Source: Gillisia marina (GTDB taxonomy: Bacteria > Bacteroidota > Bacteroidia > Flavobacteriales > Flavobacteriaceae). From it: DNA of 64,000 bases. The position numbers were made by a program, and so were the translations under genes. The notes below the pieces were generated by a model. It was not told the DNA's origin. It saw only the letters and a list, made by a program, of their open reading frames with translations, and did no database searches. The first letter of the stretch is position 1; each line of letters opens with the position of its first letter. Below are positions 19,516 to 28,298 of this stretch, piece after piece. Where the stretch lies: contig NZ_AJLT01000010.1 in NCBI RefSeq assembly GCF_000258765.1, forward strand, positions 1-64,000, written 5' to 3'.

Positions 19516-20025
19516 ATGAAACAATTTAGAACCCTTTTTATAGCAGTAGCTTTAATGATTGGAGCAACAGCTTTTACTAATGCACAATCGAAAGTTGCTC
19601 ATATTGCGTCTCAAGAATTAGTTGAAACTATGCCTTCTTACAAAGAAGCTATGGGACAATTAGAAAAATTACAAAAGACCTACGATGCTGAGATCAGAGA
19701 TATGATGACTGAAGCTCAAAAAACAATGCAACGTTACGAATCTGAGGCTGCTACAAAGACAGATGAAGAAAATGCAAAAAGAGCTCAAGAATTACAAGGA
19801 ACTCAAAGAAGAATTCAAGAACACGGACAAAAGGCACAACAAGATCTTCAGAAAAAAGAACTTGATCTTTTAAAGCCAGTTTACGAAAAAGCTAGAGTTG
19901 CAATCCAAAAAGTTGCAAGAGCTAAAGGATACGATTACGTATTAGACTCTTCTAATGGAGCTGGAGTGATCATGGCAGATGGTTATAATTTAATGCCTGA
20001 CGTAAAGAAAGAATTAGGAATGTAA
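19516..20025 (+). CDS. OmpH/Skp-like periplasmic chaperone, second copy
   Basis: A 169-aa Skp-type protein of the normal family length. It has a signal peptide (FRTLFIAVALMIGATAFTNAQ), the opening strand KVAHIASQELVETMPSYKEA, a coiled-coil hairpin at about residues 45-120, and the closing strand GYDYVLDSSNGAGVIMADG. It follows the longer paralogue by 44 bases, so the bamA-ompH-ompH block is probably one transcription unit that ends at the terminator before murI. Confidence 0.92.
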   Translation: MKQFRTLFIAVALMIGATAFTNAQSKVAHIASQELVETMPSYKEAMGQLEKLQKTYDAEIRDMMTEAQKTMQRYESEAATKTDEENAKRAQELQGTQRRIQEHGQKAQQDLQKKELDLLKPVYEKARVAIQKVARAKGYDYVLDSSNGAGVIMADGYNLMPDVKKELGM

Positions 20026-20047
20026 TATTTTCTAAATAATATTTCAT

Positions 20048-20080
20048 AAAACTGCGCTTCATTGAGGCGCAGTTTTTATT
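20048..20080 (+). terminator. Terminator after the second ompH
   Basis: Stem AAAACTGCGC / GCGCAGTTTT (20048-20057 with 20067-20076), loop TTCATTGAG, followed by T-rich sequence. Confidence 0.8.
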
Positions 20081-20089
20081 TTTGTACCA

Positions 20090-20881
20090 ATGAGCAACTC
20101 AAGCCCCATTGGTTTTTTTGATTCTGGCGTAGGCGGCACTTCTATTTGGAAGGAAGTGATCCAGCTATTACCTAGAGAACATAGCATTTATCTTTCCGAT
20201 AGTAAGAATGCTCCTTATGGGGAAAAACCTATCGAGGAAATTATAGCTTTAAGTAAAAAAAATACTGAAAAGCTTCTAGCTATGGGTTGCAAAATTATCG
20301 TAGTAGCGTGTAATACGGCTACCACCAATGCTATTCAAATTTTAAGAGACACCTACCCTCTACCAATTATTGGGATAGAACCTGCAATTAAACCGGCAGC
20401 ATTAAAATCTCAAACAAAATCTATTGGGATTCTAGCCACCAAAGGGACACTTTCCAGTAAACTGTTCTCCAAGACTTCCGAACTATATTCAGAAAATATC
20501 AATATTATAGAAGTAGTAGGAAACGGTTTGGTAAGTCTTATCGAGCAAGGAAGACAAAATTCCACCGAGATTAAGGAGCTATTATCCAAACTTCTAAAAC
20601 CAATGCTCGATGCAAGGATCGATTATCTGGTTTTGGGATGTAGCCACTATCCCTATTTACTTCCTGTCTTAAAAGAAATTTTACCTGCAGATGTAACCAT
20701 TATAGACTCCGGGGAAGCAGTTGCGAGACAAACCAAGAAAGTGCTTTTGGAAAACGAGTTAATGAATACTTCTGCAAATAACTCAAAGCACATTCTTTAC
20801 AGCAATGCCGATCCTGATATTCTAGCAAAATTAGTAGCTGCTGAAGAAAATAACCTAGAAGTTACTTATTTAGATTTCTAA
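20090..20881 (+). CDS. murI: Glutamate racemase
   Basis: Makes D-glutamate for peptidoglycan by cofactor-free two-base racemisation. The 263-aa protein has the two catalytic cysteines, Cys74 (VVACNTATTNA) and Cys184 (LGCSHYPYL), each in its conserved setting. The active-site Asp11 (FFDSGVGG) and APYGEK are also present. Length is normal. It follows the bamA-ompH block after a terminator and meets the porP-type gene tail to tail, with the stops overlapping by a few bases. Confidence 0.95.
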   Translation: MSNSSPIGFFDSGVGGTSIWKEVIQLLPREHSIYLSDSKNAPYGEKPIEEIIALSKKNTEKLLAMGCKIIVVACNTATTNAIQILRDTYPLPIIGIEPAIKPAALKSQTKSIGILATKGTLSSKLFSKTSELYSENINIIEVVGNGLVSLIEQGRQNSTEIKELLSKLLKPMLDARIDYLVLGCSHYPYLLPVLKEILPADVTIIDSGEAVARQTKKVLLENELMNTSANNSKHILYSNADPDILAKLVAAEENNLEVTYLDF

Positions 20882-21876
20882 TTGATCGCAGGACACTTAC
20901 AATCGTATCTTCCACGATCCTCTCCAAAATTGTAGCCTAAGGTAATTTGATGAAAACCATTATTACTAAGCACTATAGAGTTTATTTGATGCGAATACGT
21001 ATACGCAAAAAGGAATCTCTTGTATTCTAAGCCAATAAAGGGAGTTACATATTGCAATTGCTGATTTTCGATCTTTGTTCCATCAGTAGTATATTCTGCA
21101 CCCTCAAAACTCCTTCTATAAGAAACACCTCCAAAAATATCTCCAAGTTCTAAAGTTCTGTACGCCTTTAGGTTTCCATCTATAGATTTTTCTGAAGTTT
21201 GATCTCTTAACTGAAATAAAATTGAAGGTTCAAAACTCCAATCGCTGTTTGCTTTGGTATAAACATAGCCCGTAGAGAATAAATACTTTCGCTGATTATT
21301 AGGCACAGCATCTGAATAGAATAATTCTCTTCTAATTGGAAGAATATTCTTAGCCGTTGCATGTGCGAAAAAATCTAAATAATAATAAGACATCCCAACA
21401 TCCATATTTGCGTAGATATCTGATGGATTTCCGCCTCCAATTAGCGGATCGAAATCTGTAAAGCCGGATTGATCTAAACTATGTTGTATAACCCCTAGAC
21501 TTATCCCAAACGAAAATTGATTGAGATCTAGTTCACTTCTGGAAAGCAATAAATGATATGCCATTGTAGCATACACACCTTGTTTAGAATAGTTTCCATT
21601 TTGGTCATTAAAAACGATACCTCCAACCCCAATCTTTTCACCTAATCGGCCATTTACACTTAAAGTTTGTAAACTAGGTGCCTCTTTCACGTCGAACCAC
21701 TGCTGCCTCGCAGTAAGTCTAATTTTATTGAAATTTGCTGCACCCGCCATAGAAGGATGCAATAAATATAAATTATCAGTTAAATAGTCTGAATAGGTAG
21801 GTATTACTTCTTGAGCTTCAGAAGTCGAAGTCGTTAAAAAGCATAGCGCAAGAATGACAAAAAAATATAATTTCAT
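20878..21876 (-). CDS. PorP/SprF-family type IX secretion membrane protein
   Basis: An outer-membrane barrel of the PorP/SprF family, which works with the type IX secretion system, often anchoring or exporting a partner adhesin. The ATG at 21876 begins a good signal peptide (MKLYFFVILALCFLTTSTSEAQ); the open frame extends further upstream but that part is unlikely to be translated. The 332-aa body shows the family opening YSDYLTDNLYLLHPSMAGAA, then RQQWFDVKEAPSLQTLSVNG, GVGGIVFNDQNG and IGLEYKRFLFAYTYSHQIN. It ends with a CKC tail (Cys326, Cys328). No large adhesin gene sits beside it. Confidence 0.88.
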   Translation of the reverse strand: MKLYFFVILALCFLTTSTSEAQEVIPTYSDYLTDNLYLLHPSMAGAANFNKIRLTARQQWFDVKEAPSLQTLSVNGRLGEKIGVGGIVFNDQNGNYSKQGVYATMAYHLLLSRSELDLNQFSFGISLGVIQHSLDQSGFTDFDPLIGGGNPSDIYANMDVGMSYYYLDFFAHATAKNILPIRRELFYSDAVPNNQRKYLFSTGYVYTKANSDWSFEPSILFQLRDQTSEKSIDGNLKAYRTLELGDIFGGVSYRRSFEGAEYTTDGTKIENQQLQYVTPFIGLEYKRFLFAYTYSHQINSIVLSNNGFHQITLGYNFGEDRGRYDCKCPAIN

Positions 21877-22028
21877 TAAATGACAAATCATTTGAAAAAT
21901 ACCAAGGCCCTTTTTAAATTCAGAATAATTCCAAGATAAGTTTAACCTATCAAGGCAAGTGGAATAACAATTGTAAATATATAGATTACCGCACTTTGTT
22001 TTAGTAATTTTGCAACAAAATATTGAAG

Positions 22029-22949
22029 ATGAACACATATACCATAAATATAGAGCCAACCTCTAATCCGGCGATTGTAAAATTTGAAACAAATCAGTTT
22101 TTAACAAGACATGAAAGTTTTGAATTCGGAAATATAGAGGAAGCTCAAAAATCCCCTTTAGCACAGCAATTATTTCACTTACCATTTGTAAAAACTGTTT
22201 TTATAGCTCAGAATTTTATAGCTATAGAAAAGTACAATATAATAGAATGGGCAGATGTGCAGGAAGAGGTTTCAGAACAATTATTGGAGTACTTAAATAA
22301 TCATGGAGTTATTATAAAAGCAGATGACAGTACTGCGACCCCTTCCAAAAAAGTGCCTGTTACTGTTTATGCAGAAACTACTCCCAACCCATCTGTAATG
22401 AAATTTGTGGCCAACAAGAAATTGGTGATCGCAGCAGCTGAGTTTAAAAATATAGATGCTACTCAAAATGCTCCTTTAGCAAGAGCCTTATTCAACTTTT
22501 CTTATGTGAAGGAAATATTTATCGATGAGAATTATATTTCTATTAATAAATACGATATCGCAAACTGGGAGGAGATTGCCATGGAATTACGTGAATTTAT
22601 CACCAAATACATTCAGGATGGGAAAGACATCGTTTTAAAAGAAACGCTTAAAAAAGAGCAAGAAAATAAAGCTGTTGCTACTGGAGATAAGAAACCGGAA
22701 AATTTGGATCCTGTTTCTACTCAAGTTATCGAGATCTTAGAAGAATACATAAAACCCGCTGTTGCAAGTGATGGAGGAAATATCATTTTTGACTCCTACA
22801 ATGAAGAAACCAAAACTGTGAAAGTTATCTTACAGGGAGCTTGTAGTGGTTGCCCATCTTCTACCGCTACCTTAAAAAATGGGATCGAAGCCATGATGCG
22901 AGATATGCTGCAAGGGAAAGTAGAACATGTAGAAGCTGCAAACGGATAG
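22029..22949 (+). CDS. NifU-like Fe-S scaffold with duplicated Nfu N-terminal domain
   Basis: Iron-sulfur cluster carrier/scaffold. The start is the ATG at 22029 (MNTYTINIEPTSNPAIVKF). The 306-aa protein has two Nfu N-terminal domains in tandem (residues about 1-95 and 115-205). Each begins with a T-x-NP-(S/A)-x-(M/V)-KF motif and has a PLA...LF stretch. A C-terminal NifU domain (about 230-300) carries the cluster-binding CxxC, Cys272 and Cys275 in GACSGCPSS. The duplicated N-terminal domain is common in Bacteroidota. A TAATTTTG element lies 17 bases upstream of the ATG. Confidence 0.92.
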   Translation: MNTYTINIEPTSNPAIVKFETNQFLTRHESFEFGNIEEAQKSPLAQQLFHLPFVKTVFIAQNFIAIEKYNIIEWADVQEEVSEQLLEYLNNHGVIIKADDSTATPSKKVPVTVYAETTPNPSVMKFVANKKLVIAAAEFKNIDATQNAPLARALFNFSYVKEIFIDENYISINKYDIANWEEIAMELREFITKYIQDGKDIVLKETLKKEQENKAVATGDKKPENLDPVSTQVIEILEEYIKPAVASDGGNIIFDSYNEETKTVKVILQGACSGCPSSTATLKNGIEAMMRDMLQGKVEHVEAANG

Positions 22950-23062
22950 TATTATTTTACAAATGCTAAGGATTAGCCATTTAACATAGCTTTATAAACA
23001 AGGCCTTTATAATTCACTAACTTAGATAGGTAATTAATAATAACCAATTTAAAAGAAATATT

Positions 23063-23263
23063 ATGGCAGTAATTAAAGTAATTGAAGTAATGGCAACCTC
23101 TAGTAAAGGTTGGGAAGACGCAGCTAAAAATGCTGTAGTACACGCAGCTAAAACGATAAAGAACATCAAATCTGTTTACATAAAAGACCAAAGTGCACGA
23201 GTACAAGGTGAAAATTTAACCGAGTATCGTGTAAACGTAAAAATCTCTTTTGAAGTAAGCTAA
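23063..23263 (+). CDS. Dodecin, flavin-binding protein
   Basis: A 66-aa dodecin, which assembles into a hollow dodecamer that stores or buffers flavins. The sequence matches the family: VIKVIEVMATSSKGWEDAAKNAV with the flavin-stacking Trp17, and the closing strand ENLTEYRVNVKISFEVS. Length is typical (65-72). It stands alone, about 110 bases after the NifU-like gene, and is followed by a very long hairpin. Confidence 0.93.
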   Translation: MAVIKVIEVMATSSKGWEDAAKNAVVHAAKTIKNIKSVYIKDQSARVQGENLTEYRVNVKISFEVS

Positions 23264-23285
23264 AATTTTCTTCAGAAAAATTAGT

Positions 23286-23346
23286 AAAAGCTAATAGCAA
23301 GTAATTTAATAGTCTTACAGACTGAAATACTTGTTATTAGCTTTTT
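23286..23346 (+). terminator. Long two-tier terminator hairpin after dodecin
   Basis: An 18-bp stem (23286-23303 with 23328-23345, one G-U pair), enclosing a small AGTCT-TAC-AGACT hairpin (23311-23323), ending in a T run. Confidence 0.8.
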
Positions 23347-23385
23347 CGCTTTAAATGATTCTTTTATTTTTTTATATTATTATTT

Positions 23386-25420
23386 ATGAAATCTGAAAAG
23401 CATACAAATTCTCTAATCAACGAAAGCAGCCCCTATCTTTTACAGCATGCTCACAATCCTGTAAATTGGTATCCTTGGGGATCTGATATTCTAGAGAAAG
23501 CTGTTGCAGATAATAAGCTGATTATTATTAGCGTAGGTTACGCCGCTTGCCATTGGTGCCACGTAATGGAACATGAAAGTTTTGAAGATGAAGATGTGGC
23601 AGAAATCATGAACACCCATTATTATAATATAAAAGTAGATCGGGAGGAGCGACCAGATGTAGATATGGTATATATGAGTGCCGTACAAATAATGACAGGA
23701 AGCGGTGGATGGCCAATGAATATAGTTGCCTTACCAGATGGTCGCCCGGTTTGGGGCGGTACTTACTTTAGGAAAGAAGACTGGAAAAATTCGTTGTTAC
23801 AAATTGCCAAACTCTATAAAGAAAACCCTGAAAAGTTATATGAATACGCCGATAAATTAAATGAAGGACTTAAAAATATTCAATTGATTGCAAGTTCGAA
23901 ATCTGAAAACGATATCGATCTCAATCTTATCTCTGAAAAATTAGAAAAGAATTTCGATTGGCAATATGGGGGAACTAAACAAACTCCCAAGTTTGTGATC
24001 CCTTCTAATTTTGAATTTTTACTGAAGTATTCACAGTTATACAATCATAAAAACATTAAAGATTTTGTAAAACTGAGTCTAACTAAGATTTCCTTTGGTG
24101 GCATTTACGATCATATTGAAGGAGGATTCTCAAGATATTCTGTAGACGAAAAATGGCACATTCCGCATTTTGAGAAAATGCTGTATGACAACGCCCAAAT
24201 GGTGAGTCTATATAGCAAAGCCTATGCTGTAACAAAAATAGGTTGGTATAGAGAAGTGGTAGAACAAACCTTGGAATTTATAGAAAACAACCTTAAAACC
24301 AAAGAAGGCTCATTTTACTCTTCGCTAGATGCAGACAGCATCGATAAAAACGGCAAACTTAGAGAAGGAGCTTTTTATACTTGGGAAGTAGACGAATTGA
24401 AAGAGCTCTTAAAAGATGAGTTTTCCCTTTTTAAGGAATATTACAATGTGAATTCTTATGGAAAATGGGAGGACAATGAGTACGTTTTAATTCGAACCGA
24501 AGATGAAGCTTCATTTTTAAACAAGAATCAATTAGATTCAATGGAATTTAAAGCGATAAAAGCTCATTGGTTAGAGGTACTTTCTTCAGAAGAAAGAAAT
24601 AAAAGAGAAAAGCCAAGATTAGACGATAAACAACTAACCTCTTGGAACGCCTTGATGCTATCCGGTTATGTAGATGCTTATAAGATTACTCAAAACAAAG
24701 ATTATTTAGCTACCGCCCTTCAAAATGCTACCTTTATACAAGAACACTTATATAAATCTGAAGGAAATCTTCATCGCTCCTTTAAAAATGGAATAAGTTC
24801 CATTAACGGCTATTTAGAAGACTATGCTTTTACAATTGAAGCCTTTATTAAATTGTATGAGATTACCTTAGATTTTGAATGGCTTCATTTTTCAAAGAAA
24901 TTGATGGATTATAGCATCCAAATTTTCTATGAGCCGGAAACAGGACTATTTTATTTTACATCTAAGCAAGACAAGCCACTTATTACTCGGAATTACGAAC
25001 TTTCAGACAATGTAATCCCTGCATCAAATTCTGTGATGGCTCAAAATCTATTCAAACTTTCAAAATATTTTGAAGAGGGGACTTTTTTAAATATTTCAGA
25101 AGAAATGATAAATGCGGTAACCCCTCAACTTGAGGATTATCCACAAGGCTATTCCAACTGGCTAAGTCTTCACCTTAATTTTAACCACAGTTTTTATGAA
25201 GTTGTAATTATGGGGCCAAATGCAAAAAAAAATACTGCAAGAGCTTAACACCCAGTATCTTCCTAATGTTTTAATTGCAGGTTCAGAAGTAGAAAGTGAA
25301 AATTCCCCCCTTTTTCAACATAGATTTAAAGAAGGTCAAGATCTCATTTACGTTTGCACCAATGGAGCATGCCAGCTTCCTGTAACAACAATAAAAGCAG
25401 CTTTAGAGTTAATAAAATAG
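23386..25420 (+). CDS. DUF255 thioredoxin-domain protein, YyaL/SPATA20 family (frameshifted)
   Basis: A large cytoplasmic protein with an N-terminal thioredoxin-like domain (residues about 1-165) and a C-terminal (alpha/alpha)6 barrel related to N-acylglucosamine 2-epimerases. The start SSPYLLQHAHNPVNWYPWG and GYAACHWCHVMEHESF with Cys55 and Cys58 are diagnostic. RLDDKQLTSWNALMLSGY marks the barrel. The frame breaks after MGPNAKK in nine A (25224-25232). Eight A restores ILQELNTQYLPNVLIAGSE and a normal end with YVCTNGACQLPV, 677 aa in all. The physiological role of the family is not established. Confidence 0.9.
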
Positions 25421-25494
25421 ATTTAACAATACTTAAACAGCAAAAATTATCAATTCCGCAATAAATATCTTTTTTTTGCGAAAAATTAAAATCA

Positions 25495-26342
25495 ATGAAA
25501 TACTTAGACAATTGGGAAGAATACGCAAAAGAATATACAGACAAGTTTATAGACTTTCTTCCTAGTCTTCTTTACGCTCTATTTTTATTAATATTTGGAC
25601 TTTGGCTTATTAAAATTGTAGTAGGCTATATTCGAAGATATTTTGACAAAGCAGATTTTGATGTAACTCTCGAAAATTTTATAGTTAACATCACCAACTA
25701 CACGCTTAAAATCATCTTATTTATATTGGTGATTACAAAACTAGGTGTGGAAACCACCTCTCTAGTAGCAATTATTGGTGCTGCAGGTTTGGCAATTGGT
25801 TTAGCCTTACAAGGTTCACTCTCTAATTTTGCCGGAGGAGTTCTAATTATTGTATTGAAACCCTTTAAAGTGGAGATTTTATTGAAGCTCAAGGTGTTTC
25901 CGGAACGGTGAAGGAAACCTCTTTATTTTATACTAAATTAACAACCTTTGGAAATCAGTTGGCGGTAATTCCTAATGGTCAGTTAACAAACGATAATATT
26001 ATAAATTATACCGTTGAAGGTAAGAGAAAAGATGCAATTACTATAGGAATCTCTTACGATAGTGATATTAAGCTAGCGAAAGATATTCTTGTAAATCTTA
26101 TGGCAGAGCAAGAGAAAATCTTTAAAGACCCTGCGCCTCAAGTAGTTGTTACAGAATTAGCAGATAGTGCAGTAAATCTATCTCTAAGATTTTGGGCTTT
26201 AAATGAAGATTTCTGGGATTGCCACTGGTATACAATTGAAGAAGCAAAAACGAGATTAGAAGCTGCCGGAGTAGGAATTCCTTTCCCACAAAGAGATGTG
26301 CATTTTTATAATCATTCAGATAAAAAAGAAGGGATTAGTTAA
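25495..26342 (+). CDS. MscS-family mechanosensitive channel (frameshifted)
   Basis: Small-conductance mechanosensitive channel that releases solutes on hypo-osmotic shock. It has three membrane helices (residues about 15-45, 58-80, 85-115). The pore helix [33 protein letters not shown] leads into the cytoplasmic beta domain. The frame breaks at GG 25872-25873; GGG restores GDFIEAQGVSGTVKE, the NGQLTNDNIINYT beta domain and the C-terminal FPQRDVHFY, 282 aa in total. It stands alone, convergent with tsaB. A one-base sequence error is likely. Confidence 0.92.
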
Positions 26343-26343
26343 T

Positions 26344-27006
26344 TTATCCCACCATAAAATCTTTTAAATAATAAGGTTCAAAATAAGCGACATCCTCAAA
26401 GTCGCTTTTTTTGTGCTTTGTAGTTGCCAATGTTATCATTTGCGCTGCAGATGGCAATATATTTACTATATATCGAGCGTTCGGGTGTTCACAGATCTTC
26501 TGAAGTTTTTCTACGCCACTCCCTATAAAATAAACAATGTGCTCATCTAAATAGTTCTTATAAGATGTTGCATCAAGAATTTTAGCAGAGGTTTCTTCAA
26601 TTTGATTTCCATCCTTATCGAATATTGCCGTGTAAACTTCCATTCTTCTAGCGTCCATCATAGGTATAGCTAAGCCTTCTTCGCTTCCTTTAACCTGCAT
26701 GGCTAAAGAAGTTAGTGTAGGCACGGAAATAAGAGGAATGTCTAATGAAAAACATAAACCTTTAGCTGCAGACACGCCGATGCGCAAGCCGGTATAAGAT
26801 CCCGGACCTTTACTTACCGCAATAGCGTCCAGATCTGAAAGTTCTAAGTTGTTTTCAGCAAGTATTTCTTGAATGAATATATGCAATCTTTCCGCATGCG
26901 AATAGTTGGAATCGTAATCTTCTTTTAAGGCGAGCAACTTTCCATTCACACCAATCGCCACAGAGCAATTGGTGGAAGCGGTTTCTATACAAAGTATTGT
27001 GAACAC
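26344..27006 (-). CDS. tsaB: TsaB, tRNA t6A synthesis protein
   Basis: Partner of TsaD in the threonylcarbamoyl transfer that makes t6A37 on ANN-decoding tRNAs. The 220-aa product has the ASKHA-fold start LCIETASTNCSVAIG, SHAERLHIFIQEIL, and the family signature VSKGPGSYTGLRIGVSAAKGL, then MMDARRMEVYTA. It starts with GTG. Eleven bases separate it from the adaptor gene upstream, so it is probably the last gene of the efflux operon, an unusual neighbour for a tRNA modification gene. Confidence 0.93.
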   Translation of the reverse strand: MFTILCIETASTNCSVAIGVNGKLLALKEDYDSNYSHAERLHIFIQEILAENNLELSDLDAIAVSKGPGSYTGLRIGVSAAKGLCFSLDIPLISVPTLTSLAMQVKGSEEGLAIPMMDARRMEVYTAIFDKDGNQIEETSAKILDATSYKNYLDEHIVYFIGSGVEKLQKICEHPNARYIVNILPSAAQMITLATTKHKKSDFEDVAYFEPYYLKDFMVG

Positions 27007-27017
27007 TATTCTTTTAT

Positions 27018-28295
27018 TTATTCACTAGGCTTTTCCTCTTTCAATAAGGTTACCTCATCTCCAGATTTTAAAGATTTTGTAACTGTATTATAAGGCCCAG
27101 TAATTACTACTTCTCCTGGTTTTAAACCCGAAAGAATTTCGATATTTCTATCGTCTTGAATTCCGGTTTTAACAACGCGCAATTTAGCCTTATCTCCGTC
27201 CTTTACAAAAACAGTCTCAAATTTTTGTTCTTTATTTTCATTAGCTTCGTCCTTCTTTCCTTTAGATTTTGTGGTAGTGGTGTCATTTTTAATAACAATG
27301 GCGCTAATTGGCACACCTATCACATTGCTTTTTCTTCTAGTAATAATATCTACAGTAGCAGTCATTCCTGGTCTGAAGGGAGAATAATTTTCCTTTTTCC
27401 CTTCCAAAAGATCTTGATAAGAAGACTCTAATATTCTAACCTTTACTTTAAAATTCGTTACCTGATCTGCTGTTAAGCCTTGGATCGCAGAGTTCGAAAT
27501 TTCTGTAACCACCCCTTTAAATTCTCTTTTTAAGTAAGCATCCACTTCTACTTTCGTGCTATCTCCTACGGATACCTTTACAATATCATTTTCATTTACA
27601 TCTACTTCCACTTCCATTTTAGAAAGATTGGCAACACGCATAATTTCTGTTCCAGCCATTTGCTGAGTTCCAACAACACGTTCCCCCAACTCTACATCCA
27701 GCTTAGAAATCGTTCCGCGCATTGGAGCGTAAATAGTTGTTCTTGCTAAGTTATCTGTTGCTTCGGTGACTGTTGCTGCCGCACTTTGCATACTGTAGTA
27801 ACTTGCATTTTTAGAAGCTTCAGATCGCTCGTAAGCCGCTACTATTTGGTCCCATTCTGCTTTAGAAATTATTCCTTTATCAAATAAGGTTTTATTTCTC
27901 TCATAATTAGATTTTGCTTCCTTTAAGCTTGCTTCAGATTGTGCAAAGTTCGCACGTACATTCTGAAGACCTGCTCTTGATCTCTGTAAACTAGACTGAT
28001 AAATATCAGGATTAATTCGAACTAAAAGATCTCCTTTTTCTACCATCTGGCCTTCCACAATTGGAAGATCTATAATTTCTCCGGAAACTTCAGAAGATAG
28101 TTTCACTTCGATCTCCGGCTGAATTTTTCCAGTAGCAGATACCGTTTCAATTATTTCTAAAGGCTCAATTTTAGTAATCTCTACTTCTTTAAAGTTTCCT
28201 GAAGCTCCAAACCAACCGGCTTTTTTTCCTACCACAAGGACAACTATTAATAAAACTGCAATGACACCAATGATAATAAGTGTTTTTTTCTTCAT
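27018..28295 (-). CDS. Periplasmic adaptor (membrane fusion protein), second of two
   Basis: A 425-aa HlyD/MacA-type adaptor that should bridge an inner-membrane exporter and a TolC channel. An N-terminal signal anchor (residues about 4-22) is followed by a lipoyl-like half-domain (SATGKIQPEIEVKLSSEVSG), a long coiled-coil hairpin (about 90-190), the second lipoyl half (TTIYAPMRGTISKLDVELGERV), and beta-barrel and membrane-proximal domains (LSGLKPGEVVITGPY). A charged KSKGKKDEANENKEQK insertion lies near residue 345. It follows the TolC gene by three bases. The same operon holds another adaptor at 29690-30808. Confidence 0.9.
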   Translation of the reverse strand: MKKKTLIIIGVIAVLLIVVLVVGKKAGWFGASGNFKEVEITKIEPLEIIETVSATGKIQPEIEVKLSSEVSGEIIDLPIVEGQMVEKGDLLVRINPDIYQSSLQRSRAGLQNVRANFAQSEASLKEAKSNYERNKTLFDKGIISKAEWDQIVAAYERSEASKNASYYSMQSAAATVTEATDNLARTTIYAPMRGTISKLDVELGERVVGTQQMAGTEIMRVANLSKMEVEVDVNENDIVKVSVGDSTKVEVDAYLKREFKGVVTEISNSAIQGLTADQVTNFKVKVRILESSYQDLLEGKKENYSPFRPGMTATVDIITRRKSNVIGVPISAIVIKNDTTTTKSKGKKDEANENKEQKFETVFVKDGDKAKLRVVKTGIQDDRNIEILSGLKPGEVVITGPYNTVTKSLKSGDEVTLLKEEKPSE

Positions 28296-28298
28296 GAT

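Noticed and set aside
20077-20084. TATTTTTG before murI as a promoter for a leaderless mRNA
   Set aside because: It overlaps the terminator T run, has no -33 element at the right spacing and would place the transcript start at the ATG; chance is likely.
21877-22059. N-terminal extension of the PorP/SprF protein
   Set aside because: The extra 61 residues overlap the divergent NifU-like gene, are rich in Cys and Tyr and lie before a perfect signal peptide.
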